DNA from: Sequoia sempervirens
Lineage: Eukaryota; Streptophyta; Pinopsida; Cupressales; Cupressaceae
NCBI GenBank assembly: GCA_007258455.2
Contig: VDFB02254991.1
Location: 124,001-188,000, forward strand
Length of the DNA stretch: 64,000 bases
Reading direction: 5' to 3'
Positions 23,311-35,800 of the stretch are shown in pieces. Position 1 is the stretch's first letter. Each line of letters begins with the position of its first letter. The notes under the pieces are model-generated. The model was not told where the DNA came from and did no database searches. It saw nothing but the letters and a program-made list of their open reading frames with translations. The position numbers were made by a program, and so were the translations under genes.

Positions 23311-24330
23311 TAAATCTAAATTCATGTGTGTCATTGTTGGTCCCAGATCCCCATGGTATCATGAAATATTCATCTACCTAAGCAAAGGAACCCTCCCATC
23401 CAATATCACCTCTAAACTTAAAAAGACCTTCATCAAAAATGCATCTTGATTCATGATCCTAGGTGATACCCTTTACTACTAAAGCATCAAAGGGACATTA
23501 CTATGATGTCTTAACCAAGAAGAAGCCTTGACCACTTTAATAGAAGTACATGATGGAATATGTGGTTCCCATTCTAGTGGTATGACTTTAGCTAAGAAAT
23601 TGTTGAGGATGGGATACTACTGGCCAACCATGGAAAGAGAAGCTCATCAGTATGTTCAGAAACGTGTCTAGTGTTGACAACATGGAGATCTGATTCATGC
23701 TCTAGCTTAGGAATTGCAACCAATGATCACACCTTGGCCTCTCTTGTAGTGGGGAATTGACCTCATAGGAAAAAGATCACTCCAACCTCATCCAATGGCC
23801 ACAAGTTTATCATAATAGCTACTGAGTACTTTACCAAGTGGGTTGAAGCCATTCCTATGACCTACATAACAAGGAAGTAAATTTCCAATTTTATCCTAAA
23901 TTACCTCATCTATCGTTATGGTGTTCCACAAACCCTTATCTCAGAAAACAAAATACCCTTCAATAATCAGGATGTGAAAGAGCTATGCCAAAGATTCAGC
24001 ATCCAACACTGATTCGCACACCAACAGGTGCAACCCATTTCTCCCTAATCTACGGATAAGAAGCCATCTTACCTATTGAGGTTGAGCTCCCATCATTGTG
24101 AGTATCACTACAAAACTTGATCATCGATGAAGAGCATAGAGTATCTCAGTTGAATGAGCTAGAATTCTTGGATGAGTGTCATCTTGACACTCTTAACCAC
24201 TTGCAAGTATATCAAAATTGACTGAAACAGAGCTATAAAAAGAAGATCAAATGTCAGAATTTATAGGTAGGGGATCTTTTCCTAAAATAGAATCAAAAGA
24301 ATCTACCAAATTAGGACAGTAAAGGAAAGT
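23243..24330 (+). pseudogene. Integrase of the Tat element, broken and internally deleted
   Basis: A linker (FLVEQLL, then VGPRSPWYHEI) leads to the zinc-binding part at about 23542-23690 (EVHDGICGSHSSGMTLAKKL, GYYWPTM, then the C-x2-C replaced by stops). The core follows with GIDLIG (first Asp, about 23755) and ATEYFTKWVEAIP. The second catalytic Asp, normally in a SDNG motif, reads SEN here. The segment with the catalytic Glu is missing: the text jumps from RFSIQH to SLIYG-EAILPIEVELPS near 24045. Many stops are present. Confidence 0.75.
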
Positions 24331-25284
24331 TTGAGCCTAACTAGTTGGGTCCCTTTGTCATCACAACAAGCTATGGATCAAGAGCATACACATTGTCAAC
24401 ACCTAAAGGTGACCCCTTGCAGGAACCAACCAACAACTTGCATCTTCAAAAGTTTTATGCCTATTCTTGAAGGGTATAAATCTGAAAATACAAGAAAGAA
24501 AAAGAGATCAAAATCCAAAAAAAAAAAGAAAAAAGATTGAAAACAGTAAAGAAAAAAATTGAATCCTCTAGTGAAAATCACTTTGATGGTGCTTTGGGCA
24601 AGTACCTTTGTGAAAACCTGATAAATAGGAACCTAACGTAAATAGAGCACCTCCATCTATTCTTTGGATTTTTATCCTATCATTCTTTCCATCCATCTAT
24701 TGCCTCATTCATCCTATTTATTCCATCACCCATCTGCATCTCTATCATAGCTTGATATTGTGAAGTATCGCATCCCAAGTTAGTACTACTTGGCATATTC
24801 CAAAGGTCAGTTTGTCCTACCTATATCAAGGTAGTCTATCATATCACACTATAGGCAATTCGTTATGGATCAGATCAGGTTCTTGTATATCTTAAGGTTA
24901 TTGGAAATAGCAATAAAAATCCCAAAAATATTCAAAAAATTATAAAGTCAGAAAATCCAAAACATGCAAAACACATCAAAAACCATAAAAAGGTCGAACA
25001 TTGAAAATCCAAAATAGTACACGATCGAACTACAGGTCTCTAAGCTTGAACATAGGAATGGCCATCATTGATGTGCCCCTAAGACACCCTAGGTCAGTCC
25101 TTTAGGAGTCCATCATAATAAACTGGCAATCCATCAACTATTTTTATCTTCATCTTTCAATAAGTTGAGTTAGTCAAACTACATAGTCTTTGCTTACATA
25201 TAACATAGGCAAGGATAATATTTGATCAACCCCCGAGGCCCCTAGGATAGGTATTTTAGGTTAGGTTCTTGGTCGAAACTCTTG

Positions 25285-25560
25285 AAAAATCCCTAAACAT
25301 TCAAATATAAAAAAATCTCTAAACATTCAAATATCGAAAAATCCCTAAACATTCAAATATCGAAAAAATCCCAAAACATTCAAATATTAGAAAACACAAA
25401 AAACATTAGAAAACATTCAAAAGACCTAAAGAACATCAAACAACTCAAAAAGACCTAAACAACCTAAAAATAACTAAAAAAACCAAAACATTCACATAAA
25501 CAACTCAAAAAGACCTAAACAACCTCAAAATAATAAAAAAACCCAAAACATCCACATAAA
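25285..25560. repeat. Two short tandem repeats in the Tat 3' region
   Basis: First, about four units of 26 to 27 bp with the word CTAAACATTCAAATAT (25285-25390). Then two head-to-tail units of exactly 60 bp, each starting CAACTCAAAAAGACCTAAAC (25441-25500 and 25501-25560), differing at a handful of bases. Such arrays are known in the 3' region of Tat elements. 24331-25284 and 25561-26398 show no gene. Confidence 0.7.
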
Positions 25561-26398
25561 CTTTCAAAAAGGACCAAAAAAGATCTCAAAACATTTTCAA
25601 AAATACCAAAAAAATTGAAATATTATAGAAAAATCTAAAACCATCCATCCCATCTCGCTTTCACTCACAATAAACCTTCATCCATAATAAAATGGCCATC
25701 ACCTTCAACCTTTGGCAAAACAAATAGAAAGCCAACATAGAAAATCATAAAGTGAGTACCTAAGTGTAAAAATATAAAGTCTAAATAATAGGTAAATGCA
25801 TCAGTGAAGTTTATATCAATGGATTATCATAAAGCTCATCATCATCCTACATCAAACCTCTAATCAACATGTCCTAGGATGGATCCTTCCTATAATGGAA
25901 ATTAGCAACAAAAATCACCTTAGCTACATTTTAAACTGGAAAGAGATATAGATAACACTGACTATTTATCTTTGATCTTTTCTTATGATTTATCTTATTG
26001 ACCCATTCCTAGGACCTCTCGATGATGTCTATCAAAATAATTTAGAGATAAAGGAATGGGGCATCGATCATTATCTTTTGTTTGTTGTGCTTGTGGGTAT
26101 TCTTGTAAAATAATCTTGGGGCATACTTTCTTAGTTGAGTGTAGGAAAGTTGTTTGGAGTACATTGTTGACTATTGTGTATGCTTTGGTCCAATATATTC
26201 TAACCTTCTAACTTACATTCCAATAAGGTTTATGTATGTCAAGGTGTGAACAAGAACTATCCTATCTATTTGCAGAGTCAAAGTCCATTACACTAGATAT
26301 AATGCCATCTTGGTTATCAATACCCTGATGCATCGTGTCTATGTGTTATATCAAACAATAAGGAACGATAGAAAATCCTAATCCCAAGATATGAGGAA

Positions 26399-27060
26399 AT
26401 CATCATCATCATCATCATCACCATCCCTAATAAAGTTTTGGTGGATCATAGACTTGTTGGATCTTTTGAAGAAATCATCAAAATCAATGGTCGATCATCT
26501 TATTCCTTCTATATTCTCTATGTGCTAACCCGGTTTCATGATAGTCAACAAAAAAAAATCAATGCATCCATCTTGAATCCACAAATCATTAGCATGTATA
26601 CATCTCACATAATCATAGCATATCACAAAATATACGTCCTACATCATCATTATCATTTAAGTTGTGATGAATAATATAGATTTGTTATTCTAAAGCATCT
26701 TAAATTGTTGCATCACATATCATAAACATACATCGCATTATCATATCATAAGCAAAGAATTCTACATTATCCATCCATACATCCACATGCATACATCATC
26801 ATAAAATTGCATAAGAAAATACACAAAATAAATGTATATATCATTTGCATAAACATAACATCCACATATCATATCATCCATCCATAACATGTCATAAAAA
26901 GATACTAAAAAAGAAGTCCATCCCATAACATCTACTTATCATATCACATATCACATAAGCATACATAAGCATCACATCAAATCACATCATATAAAAGTGC
27001 ATCCATACATTCATAAGCATGAAATAAATGAACACATCGCATCCTATTGAATCCTTATTT
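26399..27060. repeat. ATC microsatellite and CATATCATAAGCATACATC-rich DNA
   Basis: 26399-26424 is a run of ATC triplets. From about 26580 to 27060 the words CATATCA, CATAAGCATA and CATCCATACAT recur irregularly, so the stretch is a decayed satellite-like array rather than unique sequence. No gene is visible. Confidence 0.55.
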
Positions 27061-27199
27061 GTATCATATATATCAAAAAAATAACTATCATGGTACAACA
27101 GTTGAAATCATTGTATGTATATCTATCAAAAATACAATATCCATGAGGCTATCAAAAAGGATCCCATGAATGTATATCTGTGTAAAGAATCAGGTGATA

Positions 27200-29030
27200 A
27201 TAAAAAAAGTATATGTACAAGTGGGCTAGCCCTGATGGCTGCTCCCCTCACCAGGCTATCTCTTTGGTTAATCCTCAGCCCTAGGACATGCCCCACTCCT
27301 CTACGAGTAATCTAGCTATCTAAGCGCCTGAGGTACATCCCTATGGTAGTGCATTTGATAATACACCACCTTAGTCATGGCCTCTTTGTACAATCTGGTA
27401 GACATTGTCTACCCCCAGGTCGTAGCTGTCATGGTCTCTAGCTGTTGGCACAAGCCAACCTCCTATGCTAGCTGCATCTTGGCGGTCTTCCTAAGCTGAC
27501 GCTCTTAGTCTCTCTTCACTATGACGGCCACTACCTGCTATCTAGCTTGGTCTCTCTCAGTAGTAATAACCAAAATCTATTGACGATCTTGATCCCTCTC
27601 TCCTATAATCACATGTATCTACTGCTGTAACTTTTTAATCTATGCATCACAGGGATCTGGCCTTGGTGGTGGCTGATGTGTAGGTTGTTACTATATCGGT
27701 GGCTATTGTGGAAGCTACTAATCCAATGGGGGTGCAGTTGGGACCTATCCATCCTGTTGATCCTAGTCATCCTGGCCATCTTTTCCTATGCCTCATCCTC
27801 TGCCCTGCCTATCATCAGGCTACCCTCTACCTCTGCCTACACCTCTCCCTCTCAGTCTCCCTCATGGAGGTGCACCTATTGGATCTGTCAATCGATGAGG
27901 TAGTACAAACCATGCATCATATGCAGGTGTCGTATGTGCCTCAGCCTATCCCTAATCATATTTCCATGGCCTGGAAACCAACTGTTGAAAGTCCTCGACA
28001 ACCTCATGGGATGGGTTCAGGTGTCCCCACACTATCTCTCAAGCTAACCTAACAAAGATGGCAGTGTATGCATTATCGGACCTATCCTTCCTCTCACCAA
28101 ACTGTCTGGAAACCCTATCTAGTAGGTATCTCTCTATGATCGTGTGCTCTTGACCCTACATATATCAGGTTTGTCGAGTAAAGAACAACTATTGCACATC
28201 ATCATACCAAGCTAGCATCTAAAGCCAAGGCTTCTATTTGAAAACTGTCATATTATCTATCACTCTGCACCAGTAGGGAATATTAAGCTACCTTGTGTGT
28301 TGTAGTATAATGGTACTCCTACACCTCTAGACAACTGGATCATTCAGCTCCACATATGTCATCTGAACAATTAGTAGGAGCACAGCGATGTGTTCCTTGG
28401 CCCAAATGTGAAGGTGACCCCTGTACCAATGGCTCACCCATCACAGTATAAAAAATTCTGCATATCATGGTATAAGGAAGCTAGCATCATTGCCCCCCAT
28501 GCATACTGGGTCCTCCGAAATAGCATCCTATGCCATGCCAAGCCTCATCCTGGACTGAATCCTCTACTCCGCCGATCTAGAGCAACCAAACCTGAGATAA
28601 TCACTGCAATGATCAATCTAAAAGTTGACACCCGACCTTTGTACATCTCAAGGTCTATCTAGCAGGTGACCAAAACAATTTCCTCCTGGTTCAACACCTT
28701 GTGGCAAGCATCGTAACTGGTGTCAACATTGTAGATCACATGCTCACCATGTATCGACAAACACAGTATCTGACATACAACCTCCAACATCACTTTCAAC
28801 TTGTTGGTAGGTAAGTGGAATGACAAAGTCTTGCTATGCCTTCACTCACATAATGTTGTCATCATCACCAAATGGGTTTGAATGATAGGCATGTACGCAA
28901 TGTACCAAAATCCAATCTCTCCCAAGTGCTCCTATTGCGACTCTAATAAATCACCAAGTCTAGATAGGACAGTCGGTCGGTGCTTGCAGGACATCAAAGG
29001 TGGGATCACCTCTTGCACCCACAAAGCGCA
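27200..29030 (-). pseudogene. Antisense plant-mobile-domain-like pseudogene inside the Tat element
   Basis: Translating the minus strand by eye gives a long, broken protein. In order from high to low coordinates: LPTNKLKVMLEVVCQILCL and SIHGEHVIYNVD (28700-28830), DACHKVLNQEE, LEMYKGRVSTFRLIIAVI and LDRRSRGF (28560-28700), AWGAMMLASLYHDM and, after a frameshift, HIWAKEHIAVLL (28340-28500), PYWCRVIDNM (about 28250), then a low-similarity tail to about 27200. A W-G-x-x-x-L-A-x-L-Y helix followed by an IWAWEH-type motif is the hallmark of the plant mobile domain (PMD) seen in MAIN-like proteins and in some transposons. It has many stops. Antisense extra ORFs between integrase and the 3' LTR are known in Tat elements. 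The PMD call is from memory of the family and needs a profile search. Confidence 0.6.
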
Positions 29031-29049
29031 TGATGTCAAAATTTGCAAA

Positions 29050-29400
29050 AAATTGACTACGTTTGGAGTTTTTATCCCTCAAAATGATAATAGTGTCACT
29101 ATTTACGTTAATGTCGCTATAATTCAAATTCCAAACTGTGATGCCCGAAGCATTTAAAATTCAAATTATAATATGTTTCACTAAACACATATGCATTGCA
29201 ATTAAATTTTGGAAAAACCTAACCCTAATTTTCAAATCACAACTTGCATCACTATTTAGATATGTGTCTCTATTTAGAATCTAAAACCCTAAATATAAAT
29301 CACAAATTGCATCGCTGATCACATATATGTTGCTATAAATCCAATTAGTGTCACTAATTCTAAAAATAGTGTTGCTATATAGTGATGCCACCAAAGTTCA
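29050..29400. repeat. Degenerate short repeats with a GTCACTATTT core
   Basis: Words such as GTGTCACTATTTA, ATGTCGCTATAA, GCATCACTATTTAG, GTGTCTCTATTTAG, ATGTTGCTATAAA and GTGTTGCTATATAG recur 20 to 60 bp apart. No gene is seen; 29400-29870 has only short composition-driven frames. Confidence 0.45.
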
Positions 29401-29874
29401 AATTTCAAAAGGCAATAAATGCACCTAAAAGTCAAATATCAAATAAAGTTTCAAACCACATACTAGTGGTCCTATGCTTGGAAGCCTCTGGTACTCGTGA
29501 ACCCAGTCGAAAATGTGTCTTGGGAGAACTCATTGTGCCATTTCGTCAAAGGGTCAAAGCTCAATATGCAATAAATTTTGAAGGTGTGAATGCACAAATG
29601 AATTTAAAGTGGCCCTTCCTCACCTATTTATGCTTGCGAATTAGTTTTTTTTCCCTAATTTAACCATGAAGCTAGGGTTTTTTCATCACTTTCACCAATT
29701 TTTCCAAACTGGAGCTTATTTTGCATCATTTCTTGCATTTTTGTCATGTTTTTTGCATCCTACAGCCTTTCTGGAACCCTTGGACAACATTTTACCTTTG
29801 TCAAGAAATCAACCCAAAATTCAACATTTCCATCCAATTTCTTGAGGGGGTCGGGAATCAGCTTAATCCTTCCA

Positions 29875-30015
29875 CTGGGGCATCTAAACAATCAGCTGGG
29901 GCATCTAATTTTTTTTAAAAAAGAATAGTTTTTGATCTAAGCAGCAATTTTTCATTTGAGGAGCATCATTCTTTGAACCAAAGCAATAGGTACCTCGCTT
30001 TAAAGAGGGGAAAAA
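29875..30015 (+). promoter_or_regulatory. Polypurine tract and upstream CTGGGGCATC doublet
   Basis: AAAGAGGGGAAAAA at 30002-30015 immediately precedes the LTR start TGTAGACATTG, as expected for the plus-strand primer of a gypsy element. About 100 bp upstream CTGGGGCATCTAA occurs twice (29875 and 29896, 21 bp apart). The same pair of features, on the other strand, is at 62341-62457. Confidence 0.7.
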
Positions 30016-31550
30016 TGTAGACATTGAAAAATGTCCTAAAGGATGTCATACACTCGAATCAGGTATACTAACACCACTTCATCCTCAAACCCATCCTCTT
30101 TTCGCTTAATTGATTAAATTGGCCTAGCTATCTAATTAATTATGTCATTTGCATCTATTAACCTAATTAACTTAATTAGGTTAATTCACCCCCTTCCACA
30201 CTAACATTTTTTCTCATTAAATTAAATAAATCAAACTATTTAATTTAAATCCCCAAATCTTCCTATTTAATTAAATAACCCTAAGTTATTTAATTAAATA
30301 TCATCACCCTTCCACCTTTTTTCATTAAATCACTTAATTTAATGAATATCATCTAAATTCTTCTAATCCCCTAAATTGTATGATTAAACCCTTGTTTAAT
30401 TAGCAATTATTAATTAATCTAATTCCCACCACTTGCAAGGGAATATTCCAAGGGAATATTCCTTCCCCTTTTGCACAATTTAATTTGGTTAAATTAATTA
30501 ACTAAATTATCTTTTTTCCTCACCCATGACAATATTCCAAAGAATATTTTCTCTGCCCACTCATTTGAAAAAGGGGAATATACCTTTATTCTAACAAACT
30601 TACTTGACTTCTTGAGCAAGTTAACTTGTGACCTTTCGGGCAAGTTGAAATTTTGTTTGTTTGGGCAAAGGTGAACCCTTGATTAAATCTCATCTTGCAT
30701 TCTCACCTGTTGATGAGAATCCATGATCCATGCCTCCAATTTCCTCCATCCTTGACCATTGATTAGCTTTTTCAATCTCAACCTTTTATTTCTCATTTTC
30801 TCTCCTATAAGTAGGTCACTATTTGGATAAAAATGGATCCATCTTTCAAAAGAAAACTTATGTTGTTGAAATCACTCATACTCACACTCACATTTAGCAT
30901 CTTTTAGTTCATTTTAATTTCATTAATTAACTTTAAGCTTCCATTAATGGCTTCCATGATCACATAATGCATCCATTTAGCTTGTTTATTAATTAGGATT
31001 TGAATCTTTTAGCTTAGAATCCATTTAGATTAGCTTAGATTTTTCATAACTAGATCATTTTTAGCATAAAATCGTATTAAATTAGCTTGCATCATGCTCA
31101 TTTAGATTAAAATCATGTTGTCCTACACATCTCACAACTGTTCCATTAGTTTTCTTTAATAAAACTGACTGGGACAAAGCTCATCGATCCACGGGATTGG
31201 GAAAGGGTCTCCATTCCACATCAACGTGACACCACTCCCACAATGAGATAAGTTTCAGATGGATTAGAGCAGACATTTTAATGCTTTCGTAGTTTATAAT
31301 GCTTAATTTGATAAATGTTTAGTTTAATTTACATTTGATTGATCATATTTAGATTGGCATTAGTGGATTCATTATGCTTCGATTCTTCATGGATCAAGCG
31401 TAATCAACCCATACTAATTCGTCGGTCAGAGGTTTAAACTACCAAAATCACCCTTCTTTATTAGTTGCATGGATTAACATAGTACAAGTGATTATTTATA
31501 AAGTTTATCATTTTCTATGTGTCCCTACCTTACCTATGCTAAAATAGAGA
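30016..31550 (+). repeat. 3' LTR of the Tat element (right end uncertain)
   Basis: Starts TGTAGACATTGAAAAATG right after the polypurine tract. A TATA-like CTATAAGTAGG is at about 30804. The U3 part has many TTAATTAA-type words and a hairpin around CCTAATTAACTTAATTAGG (30167-30185). The end is set near 31550 only because LTR-like sequence gives way to plain AT-rich DNA; an error of some hundred bases is possible. Confidence 0.55.
30440..30462. promoter_or_regulatory. Pair of heat-shock-element-like palindromes in the Tat LTR
   Basis: GGAATATTCC occurs at 30440-30449 and again at 30453-30462; each fits nGAAnnTTCn. Related GAATATT words follow near 30530-30550. They lie some 340 bp upstream of the TATA-like box. 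The spacing between the two palindromes does not keep the ideal 5-bp phase. Confidence 0.4.
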
Positions 31551-32455
31551 CCTTTACAACCATTTCCTTGTCCTTTTTATAATTTCTATATTTTTTTCAC
31601 AAACCTATTGGTGTGCCCATTAAACTCATGCAGACAACTACTAGTTATTTGTCTGTTTTTATATTTTAAATTACATTAAGTGTTTACAATTATTTTAAGA
31701 TTGTAATATTTTTTTAATTATTATAAATGCATAACTTTTTGTTATTAAAATTCAACAACTCATGAAAATTTAAATTTGATAAAAACTATATTTAATGTTC
31801 ACAAATTGATAAATAAAATATAAGATATAAAAAAACAACAAATGTGTATTGTCATTATTTAAAAAATTAAGATATTATCAATAAGAATCATATCCTTGAA
31901 TGTCTTAGGCATCACAAGAAAACATTTTGTGTAGGATACTCAATAAAAAATTATAGTTTAGACATTCTCTACTTGTAATAAATTATTTTTTTCGGCTTTT
32001 TTCTCTTTCTTTCATGGTGTATCATATAGTCTACTAGTCATTTTTTGCATAGAAATCATGGAGTAGGTAGTGGTGGTTTTTTCCCCTTTCTCTCTCCTAA
32101 GTGGTATTAATATTTAGTTAACTAGGGATATGAAACCACCAATAGAGCATTATGGACTATTTTAAATATTGATAACCATTTGTTTGGAGTAATTAATGTT
32201 TATGTTTTTAATGTTGTTGAGTGATATTTTCTTCAAATATGGCTTGCAAATTCAATGTAAGTTACCATTTGGATTTTATGTAGAGATTTTAATATGTTTG
32301 AAATGACTTATAATATGATAGATGCGTTACCTTTCCTATGAGGAAAATAGTTGATGAAAGAGAGGTGTGGTACTACATACATAATAAATTTAAATCTTTT
32401 GATCCTAATCATGGCCATTTTCATGAACATACAATTTGGTACATGTAAAAATTAA
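31551..32455. other. AT-rich stretch without recognisable features
   Basis: I see no ORF above background, no LTR end and no repeat structure here beyond A/T runs. It separates the Tat LTR from the copia-like LTR that hosts copy C. Confidence 0.6.
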
Positions 32456-32811
32456 TGTTGGGGCCAAATATGATAGATCTTTCTAGATTTAACTTTTGAA
32501 CCCGACAACTCTCAGAAATCATTCGCAACCAAAAATCCTATCATATTAGAGAGAGAAAATAATAGATTTTGCTATGTGACATAATAATTGTATTGATCCA
32601 ATATCCTAAATTATTATTACAATTATAATGATAAATCTCTATGAAAAGGAGAAAGAAAAAATTAACCTATATGAAACCAGGATATGATGATTAAGTTAGA
32701 TCATGACAAGTGTCCTCATCCTATACTATGAGATAGAAAAGCACATGACCTAATAATATAAAAGAACTTCCTAATTTTATCTTAAGTGTAATAAAGTAAA
32801 ATAGAACCTAA
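32456..32811 (-). repeat. Copia-like LTR, distal part, interrupted by outer element copy C
   Basis: Plus strand starts TGTTGGGGCC and runs to ACCTAA; the remainder of the same LTR is 51865-51925, ending CTCTAACA next to a minus-strand polypurine tract CCCCCCTTAAG. Joined, the LTR would be about 410 bp with TGTT...AACA ends. The word AATAGAACCTAAT is found at both edges of the insertion (32800-32812 and 51859-51871). Confidence 0.65.
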
Positions 32812-35800
32812 TGGAACCCTTAAAATTTTGGTTCCATTTCTAAATCCTAAAAAAATTGGTTGGTTTCAAGTTTCTGGACTTAGGGTTTTGTCCACTATCA
32901 ATGCCTTGGGATTTTTTGTTGTCAGAGACCTTCCTAAGAACCCTTAGGTCTTTGTCCCTGTTAATGTTATAATTTGTCACTGACCCCTTACCGTCAGTTC
33001 CTAGTTAGTTAACTTGCAACCTGAGCCTTTGAAATTCATTGAGTAACCGGCCCCATATGGTTAGGACTTCATGGTTTTTCATCGTTGAAACCTTTCCACG
33101 TGCCTAAGTCCTTGATTTGCTTTATTTTACAAGGTTGAATTATTAGCCTTGTTTGTCCTTTACATCCTTTGAAACAAATTGTTCTAAGTCTTCTAAAGCC
33201 TTTTCATACATGATCCTAGGTGCTCCCCTTCTTAAATCAACTTATGAGCACGTGCAAAATTGTCCCACTTAAGTCCCATCTACTACTTTTTCTTATTTCA
33301 AATAGCTTTGTGAACGTGTGACTTACATTAGCAATGTGCGATAAATGGTATTTCTCTTGTTTCACGTATCCGGGATAGGTTATGGATCTTGAGTTTTGCA
33401 TTAATGATGAGTGGTGTGAGTTTCCCTTTGCATCGTTGGCTACTTTTCTATCACTAATCACCTCTGGCTCCTATTTCTTGAATTCACGATGTGTGATAGC
33501 CTTCATGATTCTTTGTGATTATTTTCATCTCTTATCGCTAATAACTTTGTGCTTACCTTTTTCAAATGGGTGATGAGTGATGTGGTCTTTTGTTCTAATG
33601 CATCCTTGTTATTTTTAAGCCTTGATATGGGTGATACCTTTCATGAATTTGATTTTCAAGGAGATACACGTGGCTTGATCTTGCTCCATTTCCTTTTCTC
33701 TCCCATCACTGATGTGATCTGGAATTTGAAACATAAATCAGCGATGCATGATGGGAAACAAATATGACCAAAAGGTGGGTTTTGATCCAAAGGTTAATAT
33801 TTCATCGTGCCAATGCTCGCATCACTAATAGAACTCGGGAGGAGGAAGGAAAATATGCGATGGATGATGGAATATTTTGAAGGAATATTCTTCTCACTAC
33901 CAACTCTTGGTGCCTCGCTGATTCAATTAAAGGAGTATAGGCCAGGGTGGCAATACATGATGGTTGTAAAAATAAAGATGACTAATGAGATTAAGTGGAG
34001 ATGTGGGAACTTTATAAGGTTTTATCGCCATTTTTGAGGCACAAGTTTTAAAAGAAAGGAGCGATGCTTGAGGAAAGTCACTGATTGTGCTCTAAATCCG
34101 AAGGGATTGATGACCCAGATTCAAAGTTGAGCAGTTCATTGTCGCCTCGCTCGTACAAGCCTTATTTTATCATTAATGGTTACACAATCTTGTTGTTCTA
34201 CTTAATGTGAATCATCTACAATTTTATCTCACCATTTATAGTAATCTAGAGTTGAGAAATTGGCTTAGAGCTAGGGAAAAAGCATGCGAGGCTAAGGCAT
34301 TTAATTGTAGAGATATTGAAGTAATTGCCCTAGGTAAGTTGATTTTTATATGTGCCCTATTCTAATTTTGCATTAGTTGGCTTATGAGTTTCAAATTCTT
34401 CAGGTAGTAAGAGTTTTAATTTTTTCCAATTGTCACTTGGACTAGTAAAAGACTATGTGGGTCTGAGGTTTTCTTTTTTGCATTTTCAATTTGAGAGCAT
34501 AAACCGGTGAGTTTTCTTGCAATTTCACTTGTCTTTGTCTTGTCTCCTATGAAAATGATTAAGCTTGGTGAGTCTGTCCAACCAGTCATGAGGTCTAGGA
34601 GGCTTAGTATGCTTGAATTTTAGGAGGACAGCCTGAAACTGAATGTGGCACACTAGGAGCTCCTACAACACCAAAGGGTAGGAGAAGTGCCCATGGTAAA
34701 ACTAAGAAGGGTGGTGTTAGGAGAAATTATCTCTTGAGGAATAGAGTTGTTGGTCATAGCCAGGGTGAGTCTATTGGGAAATTGGCTAAGTCTTGTGGGA
34801 AGAAGAAGAATAAGTACCACAAAGATTATGATTCTTATATTGGGAGGCACAACTCTCCTGTGCAGGATTCGGCTGGTCCTTTGAGTGATGAAGGAGATAC
34901 TAACCCAAAGTACGGTCGTTACCTTCTCATACTGGCATGTCGGGAGGATTTTGATGATGGAGGGGTAGTGCCTTCTCTAGTTTGAGCAAGAACATGGAGC
35001 AGGCATGATTACTCTAATTATGATGAATTAGAGTAGCACCTCGGTTGTGTTTTTATTTTTTATGAAACTTCTACCACAACGGCGGGCTCATCCTCTTTAG
35101 TGAGCATGAATTTTTTTATCTTTGATGTTGACTTGGAAATTTTTTTGGTTGGTGTGAAGGAGACGTGTTGGACACCATTGCTTCGATGGAAAATATGCCT
35201 TTTCTGATTAATATATAAGTTCTTGCCTTAGGTTTTGATGGAGAATATTCTTTAATCGATGTGGACAAGGGGTTTTGGCATTGCTACAACAATGAATGAT
35301 GTCCTTCGGAAGGCTAGCTAGTCTTCTTCAATGAACTACATCGAATTTTTCCTTTTTGATTTCCCCCCATTTTACAATATGAAAATATAACTATCTGGGG
35401 AATTTCTGAAATTAAATTAAGTGTCAAATGTAAATGTGATTGAAATGGTAAATTGGCCCGAAGCTTGTTGCTCCCATAATTCTATAAATGGGATACCAAG
35501 TCCAATTGTAGAGGAGGAATTTTTGGGTCTCAAGTGGTCTAGGTTGGAAAATTGATCTCATGAAAGAGCATATTGTAAATTCATGCACAGATAAACAGAT
35601 TAGTATAGAGTCAAGGGTATGAGTTGGTTTGTAATGAGCTTAATTAGTTTTACTGTAGCAACAATATATGAATGAAAATGCTAGTTTGAAGGCACATTCT
35701 CTCCTATGTATTTTTTCTTCCAAATTATAAATGAAATGGTTAAGGAACCTTTTATTTTTATTCAATTTTTTTAATTGAATGAGTGATTTTATTTCTACTT

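Larger units (their letters stand above)
22778..31550 (+). mobile_element. Tat-lineage Ty3/gypsy element, 5' end missing
   Basis: In order: archaeal-type RNase H, broken integrase, a 5.5-kb 3' region with tandem repeats and an antisense pseudogene, polypurine tract, 3' LTR. An extra RNase H before integrase and a long hypervariable 3' region with extra ORFs are known features of Tat-type elements. gag, protease and RT would lie in or beyond the gap. The right end of the LTR is not fixed because no second LTR is available. Confidence 0.7.

Noticed and set aside
29280..29300. Telomere-like AAACCCTAAA
   Set aside because: Single words only (also CTTTAGGG near 40542); no array of telomeric repeats.
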